From: Sphingobacterium rhinopitheci
GTDB lineage: Bacteria > Bacteroidota > Bacteroidia > Sphingobacteriales > Sphingobacteriaceae
Direction: 5' to 3'
Length of the DNA stretch: 64,000 bases
Assembly (NCBI RefSeq): GCF_022627575.1
Contig: NZ_JADEYQ010000008.1
Location: forward strand, 83,693-147,692
Below are positions 8,910 through 17,024 of this stretch, one piece after another. The stretch's first letter is position 1; the number at the start of each line of letters is the position of its first letter. The notes under the pieces were generated by a model, which was not told where the DNA came from, did no database searches, and saw only the letters and a list, made by a program, of their open reading frames with translations. The position numbers were made by a program, and so were the translations under genes.

Positions 8910-9413
8910 ATGAGTATTGAGCAGCAGTTAAAATCTGACGGTGTAGTTATTGCAAAAATGGATGACCTGCTTAATTGGGCAAGATTATCCTCCATGTGGC
9001 CTGTGAGTTTTGGTATTGCTTGTTGCGCTATTGAAATGATGGGTGCTATGGCATCCACTTATGATTTAGATAGATTGGGCGTATTTCCACGTCCTTCACC
9101 TCGTCAATCTGATGTTATGATTATTGCAGGTACGGTTACTTACAAAATGGCTGATCGTATCAAGAGATTGTATGAGCAGATGCCGGAGCCTAGATATGTA
9201 ATATCCATGGGCTCGTGTTCCAATTGTGGAGGCCCATATTGGCAACATGGCTATCATGTGGTAAAAGGAGTAGACAAAATTATTCCTGTTGATGTATATG
9301 TACAGGGCTGTCCTCCAAGACCTGAAGCATTGATAGGTGCATTTTTAGAATTACAAAAAACAATAGAGAAAGAACATATTCTTCATGAAAAATATTTTGA
9401 AGAAACAGTTTAA
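8910..9413 (+). CDS. nuoB: NADH-quinone oxidoreductase subunit B
   Basis: Peripheral-arm subunit of complex I carrying iron-sulfur cluster N2, next to the quinone site. All four cluster cysteines are visible: the tandem pair in [10 protein letters not shown], one in MGSCSNCGG and one in VQGCPPRPE. Length 167 is normal. It is coupled to nuoA. The next gene 14 bases on is purK, not nuoC, so the usual nuo operon order is broken here. Confidence 0.95.
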   Translation: MSIEQQLKSDGVVIAKMDDLLNWARLSSMWPVSFGIACCAIEMMGAMASTYDLDRLGVFPRPSPRQSDVMIIAGTVTYKMADRIKRLYEQMPEPRYVISMGSCSNCGGPYWQHGYHVVKGVDKIIPVDVYVQGCPPRPEALIGAFLELQKTIEKEHILHEKYFEETV

Positions 9414-9427
9414 GTATAAATAAAATT

Positions 9428-10570
9428 ATGGCAAAAGATTTTTATGGTGAGTTGCAATTAGGTATTCTTGGGGGCGGTCAATTAGGACGTATGGTTATCC
9501 AAGAAGCCATTAATTACAATGTAAATGTACATATTTTGGACCCGGACAAGAATGCTCCATGTCGCAAATTATGTAATCATTTTGAGTGTGGCTCACTGAG
9601 TGATTATGATACAGTATACAATTTCGGTAAGAATTTGGATATGATCACAATCGAGATAGAGAAAGTTAATGTAGATGCTTTAGAAGCATTAGAAAATGAA
9701 GGAGTAGTTGTATACCCTCAATCTCGCATTATCCGTTTGATTCAAGATAAAGGAATGCAAAAGCAATTCTTTAAGCAAAACGATATTCCTACATCGGCTT
9801 TCCAATTGATATCCAACAAAGAAGCTTTAACTTCGGCTAATATCCCGCTTCCTTACGTTCAAAAATTGCGTAAAGATGGTTATGATGGTAAAGGGGTAAA
9901 GATGATTCGTACCCAGGAGGATCTTTTGACAGCATTTGAAGAACCCAGTATCATTGAGGAAATAGTAGAATTTGAAAAAGAAATAGCTGTTATCGTGGCG
10001 CGCAATGATAATGGACAAATTGTAACTTTCCCAATGGTAGAAATGGAATTCAATTCTCAAGCTAATTTGGTAGAGTTCTTGATTTCTCCTTCCACATACA
10101 GTGAAGAAATTCAAACTAAGGCGAAAGAATTGGCTATTAAGATAGCAGATAACTTACAGATTGTAGGCTTATTGGCTGTAGAGATGTTCTTGACAAAGGA
10201 TGGAGAGATATTAGTAAATGAATTAGCTCCGCGTCCACACAATTCAGGTCATCAAACTATTGAAGGTAATTATACCTCGCAATTTGCACAGCACCTGAGA
10301 GCGATTTTTAATCTTCCATTAGGAAATACAGATACGATCAACACTGCAGTGATGATAAATGTATTGGGTGAAGAAGGATACGAAGGATTAGCAAAATATG
10401 AAGGTGTGGAAGATATATTAGCCATGGACGGTGTCTATGTTCACCTTTACGGTAAAAAATACACCAAACCTTTTCGTAAGATGGGGCACGTATGTATCGT
10501 AAATGCTGATCGTGAATTGGCGATTAGTAATGCTAGAAAAGTACAAAAAATATTAAAAGTAAAAGCTTAA
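9428..10570 (+). CDS. purK: 5-(carboxyamino)imidazole ribonucleotide synthase
   Basis: ATP-grasp enzyme of purine synthesis that joins bicarbonate to AIR to form N5-CAIR. The N-terminal nucleotide-binding motif GILGGGQLGRM is at residues 12-22; the ATP-grasp part shows KLRKDGYDGKGV and the C-terminal motif NELAPRPHNSGHQTIEG, diagnostic of PurK. 380 residues is normal. It is followed by purE after 6 bases, the standard pairing. A short gap to nuoB suggests read-through from that promoter. Confidence 0.96.
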   Translation: MAKDFYGELQLGILGGGQLGRMVIQEAINYNVNVHILDPDKNAPCRKLCNHFECGSLSDYDTVYNFGKNLDMITIEIEKVNVDALEALENEGVVVYPQSRIIRLIQDKGMQKQFFKQNDIPTSAFQLISNKEALTSANIPLPYVQKLRKDGYDGKGVKMIRTQEDLLTAFEEPSIIEEIVEFEKEIAVIVARNDNGQIVTFPMVEMEFNSQANLVEFLISPSTYSEEIQTKAKELAIKIADNLQIVGLLAVEMFLTKDGEILVNELAPRPHNSGHQTIEGNYTSQFAQHLRAIFNLPLGNTDTINTAVMINVLGEEGYEGLAKYEGVEDILAMDGVYVHLYGKKYTKPFRKMGHVCIVNADRELAISNARKVQKILKVKA

Positions 10571-10576
10571 AAATAT

Positions 10577-11083
10577 ATGAGTTCAGAAACTATTCAAGTA
10601 GGGATTATAATGGGAAGTAAATCTGACCTTCCTGTTATGCAAGATGCTGTAGATGTATTGAAAGAATTAGGTGTTAGTTTTGAAGTAACTATTGTTTCGG
10701 CACACCGCACACCACACCGTATGTTTGAGTATGCAGAGCGTGCTGCAGAAAGAGGATTGAAAGTAATCATCGCTGGTGCTGGTGGTGCTGCACATTTACC
10801 AGGAATGGTAGCATCAATTACACATTTGCCTGTGATTGGTGTTCCTGTAAAGTCATCTAATTCTATAGATGGATGGGATTCTGTTTTATCAATATTGCAA
10901 ATGCCTAATGGTATCCCTGTAGCTACTGTAGCGCTCAATGCAGCAAAAAATGCGGGTATATTAGCGGCACAGATTATTGGCACTAATGATAACCAAATCG
11001 GAACTAATTTATTAGCTTTTAAGAAAGGCTTAAAAGAGAAGGTAGAAGAAACGGCTACAGAAGTCGAGAATATGAAATTTTAA
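10577..11083 (+). CDS. purE: N5-CAIR mutase (PurE class I)
   Basis: Converts N5-CAIR from PurK to [14 protein letters not shown] and SAHRTPHRM carry the phosphate and active-site residues (Ser, Asp and the catalytic His), and [13 protein letters not shown] is the family core. Length 168 is normal for the bacterial mutase. It is the last gene of the nuoA-nuoB-purK-purE unit, closed by a strong hairpin 22 bases downstream. Confidence 0.96.
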   Translation: MSSETIQVGIIMGSKSDLPVMQDAVDVLKELGVSFEVTIVSAHRTPHRMFEYAERAAERGLKVIIAGAGGAAHLPGMVASITHLPVIGVPVKSSNSIDGWDSVLSILQMPNGIPVATVALNAAKNAGILAAQIIGTNDNQIGTNLLAFKKGLKEKVEETATEVENMKF

Positions 11084-11104
11084 TACCTGATATTTATAAG
11101 ACAT

Positions 11105-11139
11105 AAAAAAAACAGCATAGTAAATATGCTGTTTTTTTT
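11105..11139. terminator. Bidirectional terminator between purE and convergent membrane-protein gene
   Basis: AAAAAAAACAGCATA (11105-11119) pairs perfectly over 15 bp with 11125-11139 across loop GTAAA. With A and T runs on both sides it serves both purE (plus) and the convergent gene ending at 11150 (minus). Confidence 0.85.
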
Positions 11140-11149
11140 ATGTCTTATA

Positions 11150-11575
11150 TTATTGAATTCGTTTCTTTCGAATGTAATGTTTAGAGCGTATTAAAAGTTT
11201 GCTACTAGTAATAACTATTAATACGGATATACAAGCTGACAAGCCTAAAGCACCACCATAGCCCTGAAAAAACTGACTAGACTTAAAGTATATTAAACTA
11301 AAAAATAAACTTGCTAGGCTAATATTAAGTATTGTTTTTGTTTTTTTGCGTGTACTCATGCCAATAAATGATCCTCCGATAAATACATAAGGTATTTGAT
11401 CGGTAGGTACTCCATTGGAAGGGGTAAAGTTATGACATATTAATGTAATCACTAATGTCAATGAAGCAGATGCAAGTACAGGGCTTACCTTATCATACTT
11501 GTTGTGAAATAGATAGGTTCCTATAGCTGCTATTAGAGCCGAAAGCGTAAGCGAAAGATAGTATGTTAGATCCAT
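11150..11575 (-). CDS. Small integral membrane protein, unknown
   Basis: 141 residues from the ATG at 11575 (MDLTYYLSLTLSALIAA). Four or five hydrophobic segments, and a basic C-terminus (RSKHYIRKKRIQ) that should stay in the cytoplasm. The longer reading from a TTG further up was rejected because its first 60 codons overlap the upstream gene in another frame. Its start overlaps the end of the upstream membrane-protein gene by 10 bases, so the two are translationally coupled and likely act together. Family not recognised. Confidence 0.7.
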   Translation of the reverse strand: MDLTYYLSLTLSALIAAIGTYLFHNKYDKVSPVLASASLTLVITLICHNFTPSNGVPTDQIPYVFIGGSFIGMSTRKKTKTILNISLASLFFSLIYFKSSQFFQGYGGALGLSACISVLIVITSSKLLIRSKHYIRKKRIQ

Positions 11576-12183
11576 TCGACGATATAATATAATAAATAAG
11601 CTAATACAACGCCGATAAATGCTAAAGTTCCTAGCTTGCCGCCAATACCATTCATTATCGTTTTTGCTAATATATAGGCAAAGAAGCAGAAGCAGGATGC
11701 TAATAGTACAAATACATATCCTTTTTGGATATTTGTCATAGCGATAAATGCACCACAATAAATTGCCGCAGGCAATGCAGCGATATATTTGTTGTCTCTA
11801 AATATAAGTGGTAATAGTCCGGCCAAAACTCCAGTTATTGCGGTAGCGAGTACAGCATCTAAGTACAAATGATGGCGTAGGATCCAAACCATAGTAGCAC
11901 CACCGAAAATCCATATTCCACTTTGCCAAGAGTCATATTGAATATGATATTCTCGGATATAACTATGGAAATATGAGGCAAATAAGAAGATAAATAATAT
12001 TATAAATGGTAACACATAAAAGTGCTGTTGCTGTTCGTATATTATCCCTCCTATAAATAGACATTGCAGTGCCGCGATTAAGAATAGCAGACTATAGAGG
12101 AGCGTTTTTCTTACTTTCATGAATGGCGCAAAGCTAAATGAATATTCTTGAAAAGGCAAATTTATGCTTTTATGCAATGACAT
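11566..12183 (-). CDS. Integral membrane protein, unknown, paired with downstream gene
   Basis: 205 residues if started at the ATG at 12183, or 184 if started at the ATG at 12120 (MKVRKTLLYSLLFLIAAL), which gives a cleaner first membrane helix; I cannot decide between them. Six or seven hydrophobic segments with short polar loops (for example YIREYHIQYDSWQSG) suggest a transporter or permease-like fold. The gene ends ten bases inside the next gene. No recognisable family motif. Confidence 0.7.
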   Translation of the reverse strand: MSLHKSINLPFQEYSFSFAPFMKVRKTLLYSLLFLIAALQCLFIGGIIYEQQQHFYVLPFIILFIFLFASYFHSYIREYHIQYDSWQSGIWIFGGATMVWILRHHLYLDAVLATAITGVLAGLLPLIFRDNKYIAALPAAIYCGAFIAMTNIQKGYVFVLLASCFCFFAYILAKTIMNGIGGKLGTLAFIGVVLAYLLYYIVEWI

Positions 12184-12252
12184 ATACCTACAAAAAAAGT
12201 CGCTTTCATATAGTATGATAGCGACTTTGTAGCGGTAATATTATCTATTTAT

Positions 12253-13236
12253 TTATTTAGCTAGGTATTTTTGTACATAATCATAGCTTTTTTGAATACT
12301 CTCAAATTTGTTGGGGATGTAAATGTCATCTTGTTCCACAAAAGCTAATTTTAAACCCGATTCTTTTTCGCTATCTTTTAATAGTGTATAATCTATAGCA
12401 CCAGTTCCTACTTCTGTGTATTTGATTTTGCCGAAGATAGAATCAAGTGGCAATTTGTCATAATCTTTACCAACAATTGTTTCTGTATAAGCTTTACTCA
12501 TATCTTTGATATGCCACATGGCAAATCTTCCAGGGTATTTTTTGAAATAGGATTGTGCTGTTAAACCAGATTTTTCAATCCAATACATATCCAACTCAAA
12601 AGTTACTAGCTCAGGGTCTGTAAAGGCTAACAGTATATCTAATCCTCTAGTGCCGTTTGCAAATTCTCTAAATTCCCAAAAATGATTGTGATAGCCAATA
12701 GTTTTACCTGTTTTTTTTGCTAGTTCCCCTGCTTTATTTAGTTGTTCTGCTGCATATTTATAATCATCTACTTGAAGATTATTCAAATCATGCATCGGTG
12801 TTACTGGGGCAATGATATAGGTTTGACCCAATTCGCCCGCTATATCTATATATTTCTCTATACTTTCTTTCTCTGTACTGTTGCGATCTAGATACTTGCT
12901 CATATCATAGTGGCCACTATGCGTTGCTAGATTGATATCTGCTAAATATTTTTTTAACTCAGGAACTTTCATTCCCCAAAAAGAATTATTCACCACATCT
13001 ACACCAAAGGTCTCGATATGAGAATACCCTATTTTAGCAATCGTTTCTAAGGTAAGTTTTGTGTCTTGTACTAAGAGGTCACGTAAAGAATATGCCTGTA
13101 ATCCGATATTAGCAAATGGGCCATTTCCTTTAGAAATGTTGGTATTAGCACATGAGGACAAAAAGGAAGATCCTACATATGCTCCTATAAGGCCGATACC
13201 TGTTTGTTTAATAAAATTTCTTCTTGAGTTTGACAT
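12253..13236 (-). CDS. Secreted sugar phosphate isomerase/epimerase-like TIM-barrel protein
   Basis: Xylose-isomerase-like TIM barrel (AP endonuclease 2 superfamily), 327 residues. The N-terminus SRRNFIKQTGIGLIGA is a twin-arginine export signal, followed by FLSSCAN, a lipobox-like Cys, so it is probably exported folded by Tat and lipid-anchored. Barrel motifs seen include GLQAYSLRD, HIETFG, GYHNHFWEF, FELDMYWIEKSG and MWHIKDM; the Glu/Asp/His set fits divalent-metal binding. Such proteins in Bacteroidota act on sugars or inositols; the substrate here cannot be told. A tatC gene lies 15 kb away. Confidence 0.85.
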   Translation of the reverse strand: MSNSRRNFIKQTGIGLIGAYVGSSFLSSCANTNISKGNGPFANIGLQAYSLRDLLVQDTKLTLETIAKIGYSHIETFGVDVVNNSFWGMKVPELKKYLADINLATHSGHYDMSKYLDRNSTEKESIEKYIDIAGELGQTYIIAPVTPMHDLNNLQVDDYKYAAEQLNKAGELAKKTGKTIGYHNHFWEFREFANGTRGLDILLAFTDPELVTFELDMYWIEKSGLTAQSYFKKYPGRFAMWHIKDMSKAYTETIVGKDYDKLPLDSIFGKIKYTEVGTGAIDYTLLKDSEKESGLKLAFVEQDDIYIPNKFESIQKSYDYVQKYLAK

Positions 13237-13450
13237 CTGTTTAATTTAATTAGGTTTCTATTAGGGGAAATTAATATTTCCTTTATACTGATTTAGCTTC
13301 TGTCTATAATGTTATCCCAAACAAATTCTACGTATATATAGGTTGATTAAACTTATATTAGCAGCACCTTTTATTAAAAATTAAAGAAAATATAGGTTCG
13401 TTATCATAGATTTATTTAAGGTATACTTAAAGATATAAAATCTATTTCAT

Positions 13451-13485
13451 AAAAAAAGGCTTCTGAATTTTCAGAAGCCTTTTTT
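13451..13485 (-). terminator. Terminator of the bshA-pyrH-frr unit
   Basis: AAAAAAGGCTTCTGA at 13452-13466 pairs perfectly with 13471-13485 (loop ATTT). On the minus strand the stem ends in a run of seven T, right after the frr stop at 13503. The rest of the 266-base gap up to 13236 shows nothing I can name. Confidence 0.88.
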
Positions 13486-13502
13486 ATACGTTTTAAACTG
13501 AA

Positions 13503-14066
13503 TTATACAGTCATGATATCTTTTTCTTTCAATTCTGCTAATTGATCAACTTTAACGATGTATGCATCTGTTAATTTTTGAACTTCAGCTTCACCTACTT
13601 TGATCTCATCTTCAGAAGCACCATCATTTTTCAATTTCTTGATAGATTCGTTAGCATCTTTACGGATGTTACGGATAGCAACACGACCTTTCTCTGTTTC
13701 TTCTTTAGCTTTTTTCACTAGATCGCGTCTTCTCTCTTCCGTAAGAGGAGGAACATTTAAGCGAATTATAGAACCGTCATTTTGAGGGTTTAAGCCTATG
13801 TTTGAGTCGATAATCGCTTTCTCGATTGCGACTAACATGCTTTTTTCCCATGGTTGTATTACGATTGTACGTGCATCTGTAGTGTTCACATTCGCAACTT
13901 GTGCCAATGGAGTTGCAGAGCCGTAGTAATCTACATGGATACCATCTAACATAGATGGACTAGCTTTACCAGCACGAATTTTAGTCAGTTCAGACTCCGT
14001 ATGACCAACTGCTTTAGTCATTTTCTCTTTGCAGTCGTCCAATTCGATGGATATCAGTTCGTTCAT
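13503..14066 (-). CDS. frr: Ribosome recycling factor
   Basis: Splits post-termination ribosomes with EF-G. 187 residues, family-normal, with the diagnostic segments KIRAGKASPSMLDGIHVDYYG, IQPWEKSM, NPQNDGSIIRLNVPPLTEERR and VAIRNIRKDANE. It lies 23 bases after pyrH, the near-universal pyrH-frr arrangement. Confidence 0.97.
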   Translation of the reverse strand: MNELISIELDDCKEKMTKAVGHTESELTKIRAGKASPSMLDGIHVDYYGSATPLAQVANVNTTDARTIVIQPWEKSMLVAIEKAIIDSNIGLNPQNDGSIIRLNVPPLTEERRRDLVKKAKEETEKGRVAIRNIRKDANESIKKLKNDGASEDEIKVGEAEVQKLTDAYIVKVDQLAELKEKDIMTV

Positions 14067-14089
14067 ATGTTTTGTGTTTTTATTCTAAA

Positions 14090-14794
14090 TTAACTAACAA
14101 CAGTACCGATATGCTCACCATCAGCTAATTTTTTCAAATTACCAGGTTTGTTCATATCAAATACGATGATTGGTAAATTGTTCTCTTGACACAATGTAAA
14201 GGCTGTCATATCCATTACATTTAATCCTTTGGCATATACTTCTGTAAACGAGATATTTTCATATTTCGTAGCGTTAGGATCTTTCTCCGGATCTGCAGTA
14301 TATATACCATCTACACGTGTACCTTTCAATACTGCGTCAGCATTGATCTCGATCGCACGCAATGAAGCTGCGGTATCTGTCGTGAAGTAAGGGTTACCTG
14401 TACCAGCACCGAAGATTACAATTCTACCTTTTTCTAAGTGTCTAACAGCTCTTCTACGGATAAATGGTTCACATATTTGTTCCATTTTTATAGCTGTCAA
14501 TAAACGCGTTTTTAGTCCTACTTTTTCTAAAGCATCTTGCAATGCCATACTATTGATTACGGTAGCTAGCATGCCCATATAATCTGCTTGTACACGGTCC
14601 ATGCCCGATTTTTCGGCACTTAACCCTCTGTATATATTGCCACCACCGATGACGATTGCTATTTCAAGTCCTTGGCTATGAATTTCTTTAATATCATTCG
14701 CATATTGAGCTACACGATTAATGTCAATACCATATTGTTGCTCACCCATTAAGGATTCACCGCTAAGTTTTAGTAGGATACGTTTATATTTCAT
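14090..14794 (-). CDS. pyrH: UMP kinase
   Basis: Phosphorylates UMP to UDP, first step to UTP and CTP. 234 residues from the ATG at 14794 ([17 protein letters not shown]), the standard N-terminus; an in-frame TTG 33 bases upstream would add an unneeded extension. GGGNIYRG and [13 protein letters not shown] are the phosphate-binding and UMP-binding motifs. Upstream of frr in the same unit; the gap to bshA is 71 bases. Confidence 0.97.
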   Translation of the reverse strand: MKYKRILLKLSGESLMGEQQYGIDINRVAQYANDIKEIHSQGLEIAIVIGGGNIYRGLSAEKSGMDRVQADYMGMLATVINSMALQDALEKVGLKTRLLTAIKMEQICEPFIRRRAVRHLEKGRIVIFGAGTGNPYFTTDTAASLRAIEINADAVLKGTRVDGIYTADPEKDPNATKYENISFTEVYAKGLNVMDMTAFTLCQENNLPIIVFDMNKPGNLKKLADGEHIGTVVS

Positions 14795-14865
14795 CTTAGA
14801 TATTTTTGGAGTTTTTCCAAAAGCCAAAGATAGGACTTTTTTTTAACCCTTTATTCCTCTAATAT

Positions 14866-16008
14866 TTATTTATTGTATTTTTTTACGCGTTCGATTATAG
14901 ATTCATAGTACTCTTCGTAATCAGGCAATATTTTCTTGATATCAAATGTTTTGGCATGTTGATATGCAGCCTCCTTAAATTGCTCTATGCGGGTACAATC
15001 TTCCAATATATAAGTTGCATTTTTGGCCATATCCGCTACGTCACCTACATTACTCAAAAATCCTGTGACAGCATTTACATTGAGCTCGGGTAAGCCTCCT
15101 GTATTAGATGATATAACAGGGACACGGCACGCCATGGCTTCCAATGCTGCTAAGCCAAAGCTTTCGGATGAAGATGGCATTAAGAACAAGTCCGAAACGG
15201 ATAATATCTCTTCTATAGCATCTTGCTTACCTAGGAATCGTATACAATTGGAAACACCCAATTGTCTAGATAGCTCTTCAGCATTGCTACGTTCGGGGCC
15301 ATCACCCACCATCAATAGCTTACTAGGGATTTTTTGATTTACTTGATGAAAGATACGTACCACATCTCCTGTATTTTTTACCTTTCTAAAATTGGAAGTA
15401 TGTACCATGATGCGTTCATTGCCGGGGGCAATAGCTTTCTTGAAGTGTTCTCTATTTTTATTAGCAAATCTATTGAGATCAATAAAATTGGGGATTACTT
15501 TTATGTCAGTAGTTATATCAAAAGATTCTAAAGTCTGTTGCTTTAAGCTTTCGGATACCGTCGTAACACCATCAGATTGATTTATCGAAAAGGTAACAAC
15601 AGGCTTAAAGCTTTTGTCTTTACCTACCAATGTTATATCTGTACCATGTAGTGTTGTCACCACAGGGATATCTATACCATATGTTTTCAAAATCTGCTTT
15701 GCCAAGTAAGCAGCAGAAGCATGGGGGATAGCATAGTGAACATGCAATAGGTCCAATTTTTCAAAACGTACCACATCTACGAGCTTACTCGCTAAAGCGG
15801 ACTCATACGGCGGGAAATCGAATAAGGGGTATTGCGATATCGCTACTTCATGATAAAATAAATTCTCCGAAAAGAAATCTAAACGCGCAGGCTGATTATA
15901 GGTTATAAAGTGAACCTGATGCCCTTTGGATGCAAGGCCTTTTCCTAATTCTGTAGCGACTACACCAGAGCCACCAAAAGTGGGATAACAAACGATACCT
16001 ATTTTCAT
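14866..16008 (-). CDS. bshA: N-acetyl-alpha-D-glucosaminyl L-malate synthase (bacillithiol step 1)
   Basis: GT-B family 4 glycosyltransferase that couples GlcNAc from UDP-GlcNAc to L-malate, starting synthesis of the thiol bacillithiol. The N-terminus MKIGIVCYPTFGGSGVVATELG and HVHYAIPHASAAYLAKQ are characteristic of BshA; MVGDGPERS and LMPSSSESFGLAALEAMAC give the nucleotide-sugar site. 380 residues is normal. It is divergent from arfB, with 83 bases between the starts. bshB and bshC are not in the window. Confidence 0.93.
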   Translation of the reverse strand: MKIGIVCYPTFGGSGVVATELGKGLASKGHQVHFITYNQPARLDFFSENLFYHEVAISQYPLFDFPPYESALASKLVDVVRFEKLDLLHVHYAIPHASAAYLAKQILKTYGIDIPVVTTLHGTDITLVGKDKSFKPVVTFSINQSDGVTTVSESLKQQTLESFDITTDIKVIPNFIDLNRFANKNREHFKKAIAPGNERIMVHTSNFRKVKNTGDVVRIFHQVNQKIPSKLLMVGDGPERSNAEELSRQLGVSNCIRFLGKQDAIEEILSVSDLFLMPSSSESFGLAALEAMACRVPVISSNTGGLPELNVNAVTGFLSNVGDVADMAKNATYILEDCTRIEQFKEAAYQHAKTFDIKKILPDYEEYYESIIERVKKYNK

Positions 16009-16091
16009 GAAGAATGTTTATATATTTAAAACAATCAAAAGTAAGTAAGGTTTTAGTATGATTTTGCAATAAATACGTAAAAGTTTTAAAT

Positions 16092-16499
16092 ATGTTCATT
16101 AATAGAGAAGATTTGCACCGTGAAGTGAGGTTTAAGACATCGCGATCGGGTGGAGCAGGGGGACAAAATGTAAATAAAGTAGAAACTAAAGTAACGCTGC
16201 TTTGGGATTTTTATGCCGCCAATAGCATCAATATATACCAAAAGGAATGTATTGCTCGTAAATTGGCTAATCGTATTCAGGCGGATGGACTGCTATATCT
16301 GGATTCTTCGGAAAGCAGAAGCCAATTGGAAAATAAAGAAATAGCGCTCGATAGATTAGTGAACTTGTTGAATACCGCTTTAATGCCTTCCAAGAAAAGA
16401 ATAGCAACACGTATACCTCGATCAAAAGTATTGGCGCGATTGGAAGGAAAAGCAAAACATGCCAATAAGAAATCCAACCGCCGTTGGCGAATGGATTAA
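16092..16499 (+). CDS. arfB: Peptidyl-tRNA hydrolase of the ArfB/YaeJ type (stalled-ribosome rescue)
   Basis: Codon-independent release factor: it hydrolyses peptidyl-tRNA on ribosomes stalled without a stop codon. The catalytic GGQ is in SGGAGGQNVNKVETKV near residues 20-35, and the C-terminus is the basic tail (KGKAKHANKKSNRRW-like) that enters the empty mRNA channel. 135 residues matches the family, which lacks the codon-reading domains of RF1/RF2. Confidence 0.92.
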   Translation: MFINREDLHREVRFKTSRSGGAGGQNVNKVETKVTLLWDFYAANSINIYQKECIARKLANRIQADGLLYLDSSESRSQLENKEIALDRLVNLLNTALMPSKKRIATRIPRSKVLARLEGKAKHANKKSNRRWRMD

Positions 16500-16527
16500 T
16501 ACATATTTTAACAATATTTCTCTGAAA

Positions 16528-16561
16528 ACTAAAAAAATAGTTGTAAAACTAAAACTTTAGT
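16528..16561. promoter_or_regulatory. Twin BlaI-type operators
   Basis: Two ACTA-N6-TAGT dyads, at 16528-16541 and 16548-16561, are spaced exactly 20 bases apart (two DNA turns). The second is extended to a 20-base near-perfect palindrome at 16545-16564 (only the central two bases mismatch). The pattern equals the ACTA/TAGT dyad of MecI/BlaI operators as I know them. They sit immediately before the blaI start and overlap its promoter, so autorepression is likely. Confidence 0.75.
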
Positions 16562-16571
16562 TTTAACTTAG
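16541..16571 (+). promoter_or_regulatory. blaI promoter
   Basis: TTG at 16541-16543 and TAACTTAG at 16564-16571 (one mismatch from TAnnTTTG) are separated by 20 bases. The downstream operator dyad fills the spacer, so bound repressor would block polymerase. Confidence 0.6.
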
Positions 16572-16622
16572 TCTTGTAATCGATTATAGGCAGACGTGCC
16601 CTTATTATTAAATAATAGAGTT

Positions 16623-16991
16623 ATGGACGAAATTAAAGAATTAACAAAGGCAGAGGAGCAGATCATGCAAGAGCTGTGGGATATGGAAGGAGGCTTCGTC
16701 AAAGAAGTGATCGACCGATTACCCGAACCCAAGCCTGCTTATAATACAGTGTCTACTATTGTACGGATCTTAGAGACCAAGGGTTTTGTAGATCATGAAG
16801 CATTCGGCAAAAGTCATCGTTATATTCCAAAGATTCAAAAGGACGTGTATAAAAAGGTGATTGCAGACAAATTGTTAAACGGTTATTTTGACAATTCACC
16901 CAAGCATATGCTATCTTTCTTTTTGGAGGAGAACAAATTAGATGTCAAAGAGCTAGATGAGTTATTGGCTTTGATAAATAAACACAAGTAG
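16623..16991 (+). CDS. blaI: BlaI/MecI/CopY-family transcriptional repressor
   Basis: Winged-helix repressor released by proteolysis. From the ATG at 16623 (MDEIKELTKAEEQIMQELW) it has 122 residues, the normal length; the GTG at 16596 is too close to the promoter. KPAYNTVSTIVRILETKGFVDHE is the recognition-helix and wing region, and the C-terminal helices mediate dimerisation. The partner protease gene follows 33 bases on, and twin operator dyads precede it. Confidence 0.92.
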   Translation: MDEIKELTKAEEQIMQELWDMEGGFVKEVIDRLPEPKPAYNTVSTIVRILETKGFVDHEAFGKSHRYIPKIQKDVYKKVIADKLLNGYFDNSPKHMLSFFLEENKLDVKELDELLALINKHK

Positions 16992-17024
16992 TCGGCTACG
17001 GCTACTTTATAAACTTAGAGAATT

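Noticed and set aside
10594..10983. 129-residue minus-strand frame inside purE
   Set aside because: Antisense of the purE core; no independent support.
16545..16564. Palindrome as arfB terminator
   Set aside because: The dyad is AT-only apart from two C/G steps, lacks a T-run beyond four, and coincides with the blaI promoter, so an operator fits better.
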